Assembly (NCBI GenBank): GCA_050309735.1
Contig: JBNRMS010000017.1
Location: forward strand, 17,485-81,484
DNA length: 64,000 bases
Direction: 5' to 3'
From: UMGS1002 sp050309735
GTDB taxonomy: Bacteria > Bacillota > Clostridia > Oscillospirales > CAG-272
Shown: in pieces, positions 1 through 8,045 of the stretch
Layout of the letters: the number at the start of each line of letters is the position of its first letter
How positions within the stretch are numbered: position 1 is the first letter of the stretch
Position numbers and translations under genes: made by a program
Notes under the pieces: generated by a model
The model's database searches: none
Told to the model about the DNA's origin: nothing
The model's input: only the letters and a program-made list of their open reading frames with translations

Positions 1-1439
1 TTGAGCTGGTCGGCCGAGAGCGAATAGAGGTCGGCTGCATCGCGGATAAGCTGGTTTTGCAGTAGCAATTCGACTATTTGAGGCCCGAGTCCCTCAATAT
101 TCATCGCACCCTTCGAGGCAAAATGCTCGATTCCGCGCGAGAGCTGCGCCGGGCAGGACGAATTAGTGCAGCGCGCGGCGGCGGCCTCTGTGGCGTCGTA
201 GAAAACCGGCTCGCCGCAGGACGGACAAAATTCGGGGATGACAAACTCACGCTCGCGCCCGTCGCGCTTCCCCGGGTCGGCCGAGACCACCTCGGGGATG
301 ATATCGCCGGCCTTCTGCACAGTGACAATATCGCCTATCATAATCCCGCGCGAGCGGATATAGTCAAGATTGTGAAGGGTTGCACGCGAGACGGTTGTTC
401 CGGCAAGTCTGACAGGCGCAAGTATCGCGGTGGGGGTTATCGCGCCGGTGCGCCCGACCGCAACCGTGATGTCAAGAAGCCGGGTTTCCTTTTGTTCGGG
501 CGGAAATTTGTAGGCGACCGCCCAGCGCGGAGTGTTTGTCGCCTCGCCAAGACGTGCGCGGTGCGCGAGCGAATCGAGCTTGACCACGACACCGTCGATG
601 TCATATGGCAGGCTGTCGCGCAGCGAGCCTATATAGTCTATATGGCTTATGATATTATCAATCCCGGAGGTGAGCGCCCGCCCGCCGAGCACTCGAATGC
701 CAAGCTCCTCAAGGCGAAGAAGGATTTCGCTGTGCGAGGCGGGGGCCCTCCCGTCCCCCCAGGGGCTGCCGCTCTGAAGGTTAAAGACAAAGATATCGAG
801 CCGGCGCGATCCTGTGATTTTTGGATCGAGCTGCCGGAGCGAGCCGGCGGCGGCGTTGCGCGGATTTGCCAGGGGGGGCTCACCCGCCGCCTCTCTCTCC
901 CGGTTTATGCGCTCAAAAACCGGGCGAGGCATAAACACCTCGCCGCGGACGGTGAAGGTCAGCTCCTCGGGGAGAGCGAGAGGAATCGAGCGAATAGTTC
1001 TGATATTCTGTGTTACGTCCTCGCCGACAAATCCGTCTCCCCGCGTTGCGCCGGTGACAAGTCTGCCCTTTTCATATATCAGCGAGACCGAGAGCCCGTC
1101 TATCTTAGGCTCGACAGACCAAAGCGCCCCAGGCAACTCACCCTCGATTTTGCCTACAAAATCGGCCAGCTCGGAATATGAGAAAACATCGGTCAGTGAG
1201 TCCATTCTGGTGCTGTGGGCTACCTTGCCGAACTTCTCAAGCGGCTCACCTCCGACCCTGTGAGTGGGCGAGGACGGGTCGTCCAGTTCGGGATGCTCCC
1301 TCTCAAGGCGGAGCAACTCGGCGTAGAGCTTGTCATACTCATAGTCCGAGATTTCGGGGGCGTCGTATATATGATATTTTTCCGAGTGGTATGCCACTTT
1401 TTCTCGCAAATCGTCAAGCGTCTTTTTTATGTCCTTCAT
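1..1439 (-). CDS. ligA: NAD-dependent DNA ligase LigA (C-terminus beyond window)
   Basis: Seals nicks in duplex DNA using NAD+ in replication and repair. Reading the minus strand from ATG at 1439 gives 479 codons without a stop, so the C-terminal part (rest of the HhH region and BRCT) lies outside the window. Visible are the N-terminal Ia region (HIYDAPEISDYEYDKL), the adenylation motif EPKIDGLSVS with the nucleotide-accepting Lys, the SGIDNII/IDGVVVKLD nucleotidyltransferase motifs, the OB-fold and the four-cysteine zinc finger (CPSC near codon 410 and CTNSSC about 15 residues later). GGAG lies just upstream of the start. The promoter at 1482-1510 diverges from hpf. Family assignment is secure. 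Confidence 0.97.
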   Translation of the reverse strand, partial: MKDIKKTLDDLREKVAYHSEKYHIYDAPEISDYEYDKLYAELLRLEREHPELDDPSSPTHRVGGEPLEKFGKVAHSTRMDSLTDVFSYSELADFVGKIEGELPGALWSVEPKIDGLSVSLIYEKGRLVTGATRGDGFVGEDVTQNIRTIRSIPLALPEELTFTVRGEVFMPRPVFERINREREAAGEPPLANPRNAAAGSLRQLDPKITGSRRLDIFVFNLQSGSPWGDGRAPASHSEILLRLEELGIRVLGGRALTSGIDNIISHIDYIGSLRDSLPYDIDGVVVKLDSLAHRARLGEATNTPRWAVAYKFPPEQKETRLLDITVAVGRTGAITPTAILAPVRLAGTTVSRATLHNLDYIRSRGIMIGDIVTVQKAGDIIPEVVSADPGKRDGREREFVIPEFCPSCGEPVFYDATEAAAARCTNSSCPAQLSRGIEHFASKGAMNIEGLGPQIVELLLQNQLIRDAADLYSLSADQL

Positions 1440-1481
1440 ATCTTTACTCCAGGCGTAGATTATAGGTTTTTGCTGTTTTTA

Positions 1482-1510
1482 AGTATAGCACAGAATGCCC
1501 TCCCGGTCAA
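1482..1510 (-). promoter_or_regulatory. sigma-A promoter of ligA
   Basis: On the minus strand, TTGACC (1505-1510) is followed by a 17-bp spacer and TATACT (1482-1487), about 45 bp upstream of the ligA start. Strong match to sigma-A consensus; prediction from sequence only. Confidence 0.7.
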
Positions 1511-1602
1511 TTGTGCGATGTGAAGAAAGGTGGTTGGGATTGTGGACAAAACGCGACGATAAATTCAATATTGTGACTAATATCTGAATTTTATTTTTGC
1601 CC

Positions 1603-1632
1603 TTTACAAAAGAGGGGGTAGGATGATATAAT
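1603..1632 (+). promoter_or_regulatory. sigma-A promoter of hpf
   Basis: TTTACA (1603-1608), 18-bp spacer, TATAAT (1627-1632), giving a leader of about 90 nt before the hpf start at 1728. In clostridia hpf may also be driven by sporulation or stress sigma factors; only the sigma-A type is visible. Confidence 0.6.
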
Positions 1633-1727
1633 ATTATTGACTAACCGGAGACGGTATAACCCATAATAAAAGCAAGATTACCGGGACAAACGCTCTCCGG
1701 GAAGAAATAAGACAAGGAGGCGCGAAT

Positions 1728-2258
1728 ATGAAAATCACAGTAGTCGGCAGACATATGACGGTCGATGAAAATCTCAAGTCTCTTGTAGCCAAAAAGCTGT
1801 CGCGTTTTGACAAGTATTTCGTGAACGAGGGAGAGGCCACAGTCACATTCAGCAGAAAGCGCAACAAAGAAAATCTTGAAATCACCATTAACGCCGCGAG
1901 CACCCTGTTCCGCAGCGAGGTTGACGACGAAACCTTCCAGAATGCGCTTGACCGCTCGATAGAAGCTATCGAACGGCAGATCAGAAAGAACAAAACCCGC
2001 CTATCAAAGCGGCTGCGCGAGGGTGTTTTCGACGAGCCCGGTTTTAGCTACAGCGAATCGGTCGAGGAAGAGGAGAGCGAGTTTGTCATAAGGACAAAGA
2101 GCTTTAAACTCAAGCCCATGTCGGCCGAGGAGGCGATTCTTCAGATGAACCTGCTCGGGCATCAGTTCTTTGTCTTTGAAGATCAGGACAGCGGAGACCA
2201 TTGCGTGGTCTACGCCAGAAAAGACGGGGCATACGGCCTTATTGTGCCCGAAAAATAA
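1728..2258 (+). CDS. hpf: Long-form ribosome hibernation promoting factor
   Basis: Long-form HPF (YvyD family), 176 aa. The N-terminal S30AE domain (about residues 1-100, starting MKITVVGRHMTVDENLK) binds the 30S subunit. The acidic linker (residues 115-125, rich in Glu) leads to the C-terminal dimerisation domain (about 120-176, with MSAEEAILQMNLLGHQFFVF) that joins two ribosomes into a 100S dimer. The start has a strong SD, AAGGAGG, 7 nt upstream. It is a single-gene unit between its own promoter and an intrinsic terminator at 2274-2303. Confidence 0.96.
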   Translation: MKITVVGRHMTVDENLKSLVAKKLSRFDKYFVNEGEATVTFSRKRNKENLEITINAASTLFRSEVDDETFQNALDRSIEAIERQIRKNKTRLSKRLREGVFDEPGFSYSESVEEEESEFVIRTKSFKLKPMSAEEAILQMNLLGHQFFVFEDQDSGDHCVVYARKDGAYGLIVPEK

Positions 2259-2273
2259 ATAATTAACATACCC

Positions 2274-2303
2274 GGGTGCCGCGCTCTGCGCGGCACCCTT
2301 TTT
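2274..2303 (+). terminator. Intrinsic terminator of hpf
   Basis: Perfect 10-bp GC-rich stem (2274-2283 with 2289-2298), loop CTCTG, followed by TTTTT. Confidence 0.92.
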
Positions 2304-2310
2304 ACCCCTC

Positions 2311-2339
2311 TTGTATTTTTGTTATCATCGGTGTATAAT
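2311..2339 (+). promoter_or_regulatory. sigma-A promoter of flavodoxin gene
   Basis: TTGTAT (2311-2316), 17-bp spacer, TATAAT (2334-2339). The resulting leader of about 115 nt contains two hairpins: GGAAAA/TTTTCC near 2363-2378 and AGCTTGTG (2391-2398) with CACAAGCT (2421-2428). Confidence 0.65.
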
Positions 2340-2440
2340 AATGTCAGAATCAAAGGGTTAAGGGAAAACAAGTTTTCCTTTAAATAACCAGCTTGTGTCC
2401 CCGCGGTATGGGTGACGGCGGCACAAGCTCGGATAAGAAC

Positions 2441-2463
2441 AGAAAGGCATGGTCATAAATATG
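2441..2463 (+). promoter_or_regulatory. Recurrent start-site element (copy 1)
   Basis: AGAAAGG, C, ATGGTCATA, AAT, ATG. The same 23 bases recur identically at 63300-63322, and close variants precede the starts at 23864, 28213, 47087, 49733 and 57341. AGAAAGG is complementary to the very 3' end of Bacillota 16S rRNA, so the 13-nt distance to the second ATG is a workable SD spacing, whereas the first ATG is only one base from it. The real start is therefore taken as 2461. Confidence 0.7.
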
Positions 2464-2976
2464 AAAATTCTCATAGCCTACGTGTCAAAATCGGGAACCA
2501 CGAAAAAATGCGCTGGGATGCTTGCCGAAAAACTGCCGACGCACAATGTCACAATAGCCAATCTGGAAAAGGAAAACCCGGATATTTCGGGATATGATTT
2601 TGTGGCAGTCGGAGGACCTGTGAGATACGGAAAGCTCTGCGGGGAAATGGCACAATATATCAGCAGAAATGCCGAGGAACTCAAAAAAATACGGGCGGGT
2701 TATTTCATCACCTGCGGCTATGTCGATAGCGGCGATGAGTATATACACAAGCTGATTTCGCCCGACCTTATTGAGCGGGCAGATGCCGCCGCCTGTTTTG
2801 GCGGGGAGCTGATATTAAAAAATCTGAAGGGGTGGGACAGGTTTGTCGCCCGAATAATTGTCAGCTATGTGCTTGACGACGGCAAGCGAGACGGCGAGGA
2901 AAAGGTGCGCAGTCTGCCCGAGATAATGCCCGACAGCATAAGTCGTTTTGCCGACGCAATAGCCGAGAGGTTTTAA
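2461..2976 (+). CDS. Flavodoxin-domain protein
   Basis: 171 aa, flavodoxin fold. The FMN phosphate-binding loop is seen at the N-terminus (VSKSGTTKKCA), followed by the isoalloxazine loop region around FVAVGGPVRYGK. It resembles the HemG/flavodoxin_5 group of short flavodoxins that act as electron carriers or quinone-linked oxidoreductases in the cytoplasm. The substrate cannot be deduced. ATG at 2461 was chosen over the in-frame ATG at 2449 because the latter sits one base from the SD. Its 3' end faces the convergent ABC operon with only 26 bp between and no clear terminator. Confidence 0.85.
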   Translation: MKILIAYVSKSGTTKKCAGMLAEKLPTHNVTIANLEKENPDISGYDFVAVGGPVRYGKLCGEMAQYISRNAEELKKIRAGYFITCGYVDSGDEYIHKLISPDLIERADAAACFGGELILKNLKGWDRFVARIIVSYVLDDGKRDGEEKVRSLPEIMPDSISRFADAIAERF

Positions 2977-3002
2977 TGCTTGATATCGAGGCGAATTGAT
3001 AG

Positions 3003-3779
3003 TCATGACCCGGTTGACTTATAGCGCCGCAAACCGATGCGGAAAAAACCATAACAGGGCAGGATAAAAAGGAGCGCTATCAGCGGCAAAAACATATAAA
3101 GTATGTTCTCCACCCTGCCGAGCAAATACAAAAGGGGATAATACTGAAATAGAGCCAGAGGTATAACATAGGTGAGAAATTTCAGAATCCCGTCCCCGTA
3201 AATCGAGAAGGGATAGCGGCCGAATTCGCGTCCGCCGTGTGTTAGTATATTCATAAATTCAAGGCCTTCGGTTGTGAAAAAGGCGAATGAGGCGTATAAG
3301 AGGTACAGACCGAAAAAGATAACCGAGCCGCAGGAAATCATCAGTATGAGCGTTAATGCTTTATCGGGCGTCCATGTTACGCCGCTTTTCGGTATGGCAT
3401 AGCACAATACCGCCGCAGCCTGAATAAATATGCCCAGCCGCAAAAACTCGATGTGCGACGCCAGAACCTGAAAAATTATGCCGCGCGGCCGCACAAGGGC
3501 GCGGTCAAACTCGCCGTTGCCGAGCAGCCGGGGGAAAATATCAAAGCCGCGGGCAAAAACCTCGGCAATAGAAAAGGCCATTGTCACCACCGAGGTGCAT
3601 AAGAGAGTTTCTGCGAGCGTGAACCCTTCTACCTCGTTAAAACGCGAAAACATGAACAGAACGCTGAGGACGGTTGCAAAAGACATTATAATTCGGGCGA
3701 TTACATTCAGTATAAATGTAGTTTTGTACTGCATTTGGCTCATAAGGTGCATTGAGAAAAACTTGAAATAAAGCTTCAT
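3003..3779 (-). CDS. ABC-2 family permease (second permease of exporter)
   Basis: 258-aa integral membrane protein with six predicted hydrophobic segments, of the ABC-2/DUF990-like permease type found in pairs with an NatA-like ATPase. It is the third gene of the operon 5551-3003 and starts 3 bp after the stop of the preceding permease, so translation is probably coupled. The conserved cytoplasmic motif after TM2 (ILTHGGREFGRYPFSIYGD) is typical of this permease family. The exported substrate is unknown. Confidence 0.85.
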   Translation of the reverse strand: MKLYFKFFSMHLMSQMQYKTTFILNVIARIIMSFATVLSVLFMFSRFNEVEGFTLAETLLCTSVVTMAFSIAEVFARGFDIFPRLLGNGEFDRALVRPRGIIFQVLASHIEFLRLGIFIQAAAVLCYAIPKSGVTWTPDKALTLILMISCGSVIFFGLYLLYASFAFFTTEGLEFMNILTHGGREFGRYPFSIYGDGILKFLTYVIPLALFQYYPLLYLLGRVENILYMFLPLIALLFILPCYGFFRIGLRRYKSTGS

Positions 3780-3782
3780 ACA

Positions 3783-4580
3783 TTATCCCCCCTGCGTGAC
3801 GACCCGACCGAGCGAGTGTCTCATTAAGAGCTTCCCAAAAATCATCATCACCGCAAACCAGAATATTTGCAGCCCCACCCCGTATATGGCATCAATGCCG
3901 GCTATGTCGCCGCTGTAAATCCTCAGCGGCATATTCTGCATGGCCGCGAAGGGCAAGAGCTCGGCGACCTTTCTTATCGGCTCGGGGAAAAAGGGAATAG
4001 GTATATATCCTCCGGCGAGAAAATCTGCGAGGATAACGAAAATCACATTGTAACGGCTCATGGTGTAAAAGGCAGACATATAGTCTATTAAGCAATATGC
4101 GGTGACGGCCAGCATTGCGGCAGGCGCCGAGATGAGGAAGAGCCCGAGTTGAAAGAGATCGGGCGGCAGCGTCATTCTGAAGGGTTCGGGCAGGATAAAG
4201 GCGACAATCAATATCGGGGCGCACCTAAGGGCTGCTCTTGAGACCCTGTCGGCTATTGTTTCAAAAAACCAGCGGTTGTATATGCCCATCGGTCGTGCCA
4301 GGTCGTATGCAATATTTCCGCTGACAATTGTTTCGACTACCCTGCCGCCCACTCCCCAGGGCATAAAGAGAGCTAAAAAGGCCTGCTGAATCCATATGTA
4401 GGAGACAAGATGCGAAAACTCCATCGGAAATGCGGCGGGATTTGCCCGGTAGAAGGCCGAGAAGGCCAGTATCTCCATAAATCCCCACGCAAACTGGGTT
4501 GTTAACCCGGCGAGCGCCGCCGCGCGATATTGCAGTCCGTTTATGAAGCGAATGCGAAAGAGCGAGAAATACTGCTTCAT
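3783..4580 (-). CDS. ABC-2 family permease (first permease of exporter)
   Basis: 265 aa, six hydrophobic segments, starting MKQYFSLFRIRFINGLQYRA, typical of ABC-2 permeases that pair with a second, diverged permease to form the heterodimeric channel. Its ATG overlaps the stop of the ATPase gene by four bases (ATGA). No substrate can be read from the sequence; members are usually annotated as multidrug or viologen exporters. Confidence 0.85.
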   Translation of the reverse strand: MKQYFSLFRIRFINGLQYRAAALAGLTTQFAWGFMEILAFSAFYRANPAAFPMEFSHLVSYIWIQQAFLALFMPWGVGGRVVETIVSGNIAYDLARPMGIYNRWFFETIADRVSRAALRCAPILIVAFILPEPFRMTLPPDLFQLGLFLISAPAAMLAVTAYCLIDYMSAFYTMSRYNVIFVILADFLAGGYIPIPFFPEPIRKVAELLPFAAMQNMPLRIYSGDIAGIDAIYGVGLQIFWFAVMMIFGKLLMRHSLGRVVTQGG

Positions 4581-5551
4581 ATTTCATACTCCCGGTAAAG
4601 CGCGGCCACCATTTCCTCGGCGCTGATGCCCGACACCGAGACGTCGTTAAGCTCGGTCTCGGCTCCGAGGCGCGAGATTGCGGAAGAAACAGAGATTACC
4701 GACGGGTCGAGCAGAATAACAAGCCGCCCCTCCTTTGCTTCTGTAACCGTCATCCCCTCAGAAACCTCGGGCGACCTGCCGCTGTATTCGACAATGAGCG
4801 TTTTCTTTTCGGACGAATGCTTTTTTAGCTCGTCAAGGCTACCGTCGAGCAGTATTCTGCCTTTGCCGATAAGAAGAATGCGCTCGGTGAGCGCTTCGAT
4901 GTCCTGCATATCGTGCGTGGTTAGAATAACGGTTGTGCCATGCTCGGCATTCAGCTTCTTGATAAAACTGCGAACGGCGATTTTTGACACCGCGTCAAGC
5001 CCTATTGTCGGCTCATCTAGAAATAAAATTCTGGGCATATGCAGAAGAGAGGCGGCAATCTCGCAGCGCATTCGCTGCCCAAGACTGAGTTGCCGCGCCG
5101 GCGTTTTCAGTATCTCCCCCAAATCAAGAAGCTCGCACAACTCCTCAAGACTTCTTTTGTATGTTATCTCATCTGTTCTATAAATGTCGCGGATTAGCTC
5201 AAAGCTGTCGATAATCGGCACATCCCACCAGAGCTGGCTGCGCTGGCCGAACACAACCCCGATCTCGCGGACATGGGCAACTCTGTCGCGCCATGGAACC
5301 CGGCCGTCGATTTTGCAGTGGCCGCCATCGGGCGTCAGAATGCCGCACATGATTTTGATGGTTGTGCTTTTTCCGGCTCCGTTCGGCCCGATATAGCCGA
5401 CCATCTCACCGTCGCCAACCTTGAAGCTCACGTCTTTTAGCGCGTCGATTCTGGTGTATTCCTTTTTAAACAGAGATGCGAGCGCGCTGCCAAAGCCCGC
5501 GCCGCGCCGCGCAACCTTGAAGGTTTTGCAGATTCCGCTAAGCTCGATCAT
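4577..5551 (-). CDS. ABC transporter ATP-binding protein (NatA-like)
   Basis: 324-aa ATPase driving the two permeases downstream. Walker A is GPNGAGKST, signature LSLGQRMRCE, Walker B ILFLDEPTIGLD, and the switch His lies in TTHD. A C-terminal regulatory domain of about 90 residues follows the nucleotide-binding domain, as in NatA/CcmA-type exporters. ATG at 5551 was chosen (MIELSGICKTF) because AGAGGAAG lies 8 nt upstream; an in-frame extension to 5599 has no SD. The leader between promoter and start contains a 9-bp hairpin (5654-5676). Confidence 0.93.
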   Translation of the reverse strand: MIELSGICKTFKVARRGAGFGSALASLFKKEYTRIDALKDVSFKVGDGEMVGYIGPNGAGKSTTIKIMCGILTPDGGHCKIDGRVPWRDRVAHVREIGVVFGQRSQLWWDVPIIDSFELIRDIYRTDEITYKRSLEELCELLDLGEILKTPARQLSLGQRMRCEIAASLLHMPRILFLDEPTIGLDAVSKIAVRSFIKKLNAEHGTTVILTTHDMQDIEALTERILLIGKGRILLDGSLDELKKHSSEKKTLIVEYSGRSPEVSEGMTVTEAKEGRLVILLDPSVISVSSAISRLGAETELNDVSVSGISAEEMVAALYREYEI

Positions 5552-5653
5552 TTTCTCACTTCCTCTTTTAAAATTTATCTCCTCCGCTGCCCGGGGCACG
5601 GCAGTCGCGATATACTCCGGGCGGCATAAAGGCCGAAAAAAGCGGCAGACACA

Positions 5654-5676
5654 GCCGCATCCGTAGAGGATGCGGC
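5654..5676 (-). other. Hairpin in ABC operon leader
   Basis: Perfect 9-bp stem GCCGCATCC/GGATGCGGC with a 5-nt loop, located about 25 nt after the predicted start of transcription. On the minus strand a run of six T follows 13 nt downstream, so it may be a weak attenuator or a 5' stabilising stem-loop. Confidence 0.45.
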
Positions 5677-5700
5677 GCGCTTATTTTGGGTGACCCTATG

Positions 5701-5729
5701 AGTATATCCGAGCGCGGGAATTTTGTCAA
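5701..5729 (-). promoter_or_regulatory. sigma-A promoter of ABC exporter operon
   Basis: Minus strand: TTGACA (5724-5729), 17-bp spacer, TATACT (5701-5706). Leader of about 145 nt to the ATPase start at 5551. Confidence 0.8.
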
Positions 5730-5799
5730 TTGCTTTTTATAAATATTTTTACATATAAATGTAAACTTGTGATGAAATCTTGAAATCTGTAAGAAACCA

Positions 5800-5827
5800 T
5801 TGACGGAAATGAAATAATGTGTAACAT
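5800..5827 (+). promoter_or_regulatory. Putative promoter of small lipoprotein gene
   Basis: TTGACG (5800-5805), 16-bp spacer, TAACAT (5822-5827). Weaker than most promoters in the window. The stretch 5552-5870 otherwise holds only the divergent ABC promoter and its leader hairpin. Confidence 0.5.
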
Positions 5828-5870
5828 GAAAATGCCGGTGCGCCGGTAAAACACAAAGCGGAGGATTATT

Positions 5871-6290
5871 ATGCGTAAACTATTAACCGTTCTTATCTTC
5901 TCGGTTATAGCTCTTTTAGTGTTTTCGTCCTGCTCGCCGGGGAATTCGAGCGAAAAGGGAGAGGGAGGCACCTCACCCGACAACGGCTACCCGTCGGGCA
6001 GCGTGCAGTTTATCTATTTGTTCCAAGATGGAAAGCTATATGCCCCGACCTATCAAGACTACGACTGTATCCGCGACGGAGACGCTTATATCAGGGGAAG
6101 CAATTTTGAGATTGTCGGCGAAACGGTCGGCGAGGACAACGAGGAGATACCGACCGAGGAAATGGTTGCAAGCCGCCTGCCTGTCGGCACGCCGATTTAT
6201 CGCGAGCGCTTCTCGGGCGATATTTTTATACTGCGTGAGGATAATATGCTTATGCGGTGCTTTGAAGTTAAAAAGACAACTCCCGGTTAA
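5871..6290 (+). CDS. Small secreted lipoprotein of unknown function
   Basis: 139 aa. Signal peptide with lipobox FSSC (Cys about residue 21), then a Gly/Ser/Glu-rich linker and a compact domain of about 95 residues with no family I recognise. SD GGAGG 7 nt before ATG. Own promoter and own terminator (6310-6346) make it a monocistronic unit. Predicted to be anchored on the outer face of the membrane. Confidence 0.75.
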   Translation: MRKLLTVLIFSVIALLVFSSCSPGNSSEKGEGGTSPDNGYPSGSVQFIYLFQDGKLYAPTYQDYDCIRDGDAYIRGSNFEIVGETVGEDNEEIPTEEMVASRLPVGTPIYRERFSGDIFILREDNMLMRCFEVKKTTPG

Positions 6291-6309
6291 AATCCGGTAA
6301 AAATAGAGA

Positions 6310-6346
6310 GCGGGGCACGGGCGAGAGCCTGTGACCCGCTTTATTT
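6310..6346 (+). terminator. Intrinsic terminator of lipoprotein gene
   Basis: 13-bp stem (6310-6322 with 6327-6339, two G-T pairs), loop GAGA, then TTTATTT. Confidence 0.85.
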
Positions 6347-6367
6347 GCCTTATTTGCGTTAAAAACA

Positions 6368-6396
6368 TTGATTATTGCCGGGTTATAGGTTATAAT
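6368..6396 (+). promoter_or_regulatory. sigma-A promoter of flippase gene
   Basis: TTGATT (6368-6373), 17-bp spacer, TATAAT (6391-6396). The predicted transcript starts near 6403, which excludes the upstream TTG at 6399 as the start of translation. Confidence 0.75.
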
Positions 6397-6434
6397 ACTT
6401 GAAAGACAAATCTTTGGGGTTTACCGGTGAGCAG

Positions 6435-7859
6435 ATGAACAAATACCGCAAGCTGATGAGAGACACAGTAATATTAGGATTTGGAACCTTCGCATCGAAG
6501 GTTCTTGTTTTGCTGCTTATCCCGCTCTACACCTCAAGGCTAAACCCCGGACAGTTTAACCTTGCCGAGCTTATCTCGCAGACCGCCAATCTCCTAATCC
6601 CACTCGCCTCGGCAGGTGTTTGCGACGGTCTTTTCCGCTTCACCCTAGGCTCGGCGGCTGATAAACCCTCGGTTTTTAAAAATGGTCTCACCGTTCTTGC
6701 CATCTCAACGGCGCTCTTTCTTGCGCTCTCGCCGCTGCTCCTTCTGATAGAATATTTTCGCGGCTATGTCTGGCTTATCATATCCTATGTCCTCGCGGCT
6801 AATCTCCACTCGGCGCTCGCGCAATATCTGCGCGCCTGTGACCGCATGAAGCTTTTTGCCGCGCAGGGAATACTGAATACCGCACTTGTGATATCCTTCA
6901 ATCTTGTCTTTCTTCTCGGCTTTGACATGGGGGTCATCGGATATGTACTCTCGGTGGTTATATCTGACATTATTGTTTCGGTTTTTCTTATTGTTTATAC
7001 AAAACTCTGGCTTGATTTTGGCTCGGGCAGGATTAGCCTGTCGCTGACCCGTGATATGCTCAGATACAGCGTTCCGATGATACCAACCGTTATCTTCTGG
7101 TGGGTTACCAATGTGTCGGGGCGATATTTTGTAACCTGGTTTTGCGGCGAGGAGGCGGCCGGATTGTTTACCGCCGCATATAAAATTCCGACTCTGCTCA
7201 CGCTTATCACCACCGTTTTTTATGAGGCGTGGCAGTTCTCGGCCGTCAAGGATGCCGAGGAGAAGAAGCAATCAAAATTTTTCGGGAGCGTGTTCAGCTA
7301 TTATTCAAGCCTGATGTTTATGGCAGGAGCGGGGGTTGTGCTTTTGTCCCGGGTTTTTGTGTCGCTGCTCTTTGCTAAGTCATATTCGGGTGCGTGGTCA
7401 TATATCCCGGCGCTCTCTGCGGCGGCGGTTTTCTCGGCGCTGACCACTTTTATGGGCAGTGTTTATCTGGTCAAGAAAAAGAGCGAGCTGTCGTTTATGA
7501 CCTCGCTGCTCGGGGCGCTGACAAACCTTGTGCTGAATCTCACTCTTATTCCGCTCCTTGGCGCTCAGGGTGCCGCGGTGGCGGCGGTGGCGAGTTTCTT
7601 TACCGTCTTTATCATTCGTGCCGTGTCTGTACAGAAGCACCTCGTTTTTTTTGTCAACTATTTGCGCCTGTCGGTCAACACTGCTTTGCTCTTTTTGATG
7701 TGCGCGGTCACAGTGATTGCCTTCCCATATTGGTGGATAGTCAGCTCGGCGCTCATGGCGCTGATGCTTGCCGTCAACGCAAGAACGCTTCTTCGGTGCG
7801 CCGTCGGCGCGATACGGCAGCTTGGCTTCTCAAGACCGGCGCCTGACAGGTCATCCTAA
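6435..7859 (+). CDS. MOP-superfamily polysaccharide flippase (Wzx/MATE-like)
   Basis: 474-aa integral membrane protein with about 12-14 hydrophobic segments, of the oligosaccharidyl-lipid/polysaccharide exporter branch of the MOP superfamily. Such proteins flip lipid-linked saccharides (O-unit, teichoic or capsule precursors) across the membrane. Seen are the conserved first helix (ILGFGTFASKVLVLLLIPLY) and the repeated half-structure. ATG at 6435 is preceded by GGTGA and lies about 30 nt after the predicted transcription start. No glycosyltransferase genes adjoin it, so its substrate cannot be inferred. Confidence 0.9.
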   Translation: MNKYRKLMRDTVILGFGTFASKVLVLLLIPLYTSRLNPGQFNLAELISQTANLLIPLASAGVCDGLFRFTLGSAADKPSVFKNGLTVLAISTALFLALSPLLLLIEYFRGYVWLIISYVLAANLHSALAQYLRACDRMKLFAAQGILNTALVISFNLVFLLGFDMGVIGYVLSVVISDIIVSVFLIVYTKLWLDFGSGRISLSLTRDMLRYSVPMIPTVIFWWVTNVSGRYFVTWFCGEEAAGLFTAAYKIPTLLTLITTVFYEAWQFSAVKDAEEKKQSKFFGSVFSYYSSLMFMAGAGVVLLSRVFVSLLFAKSYSGAWSYIPALSAAAVFSALTTFMGSVYLVKKKSELSFMTSLLGALTNLVLNLTLIPLLGAQGAAVAAVASFFTVFIIRAVSVQKHLVFFVNYLRLSVNTALLFLMCAVTVIAFPYWWIVSSALMALMLAVNARTLLRCAVGAIRQLGFSRPAPDRSS

Positions 7860-7919
7860 AGCAATGATTCTGAGGAACATTAGGGAAATCTCAGCGTCTT
7901 TATTTATACTAAGCACCAA

Positions 7920-8000
7920 TTAAAACATTAAGCTAATGAGGGATGCGCCGAAGGGAACTTCCCCAGAGAAGTTTCTCCCCAGACCCCTGGGGGAACTTTC
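7920..8000. repeat. Dispersed intergenic repeat, copy 1
   Basis: About 80 bp. The first 25 bases (TTAAAACATTAAGCTAATGA and on to GGGAT) are identical to 40064-40088, and the rest is similar, ending in a GGGAACTT/AAGTTTC hairpin. Lies between the flippase and the next lipoprotein gene. Confidence 0.7.
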
Positions 8001-8045
8001 AAACAATGAGGTAATAGTGTTATATAAATAACGGAGGGAATTTCT

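Noticed and set aside
78..1181. Long plus-strand open frame of 367 codons
   Set aside because: It is antisense to ligA, whose motifs are unmistakable; its own translation has no recognisable domain.
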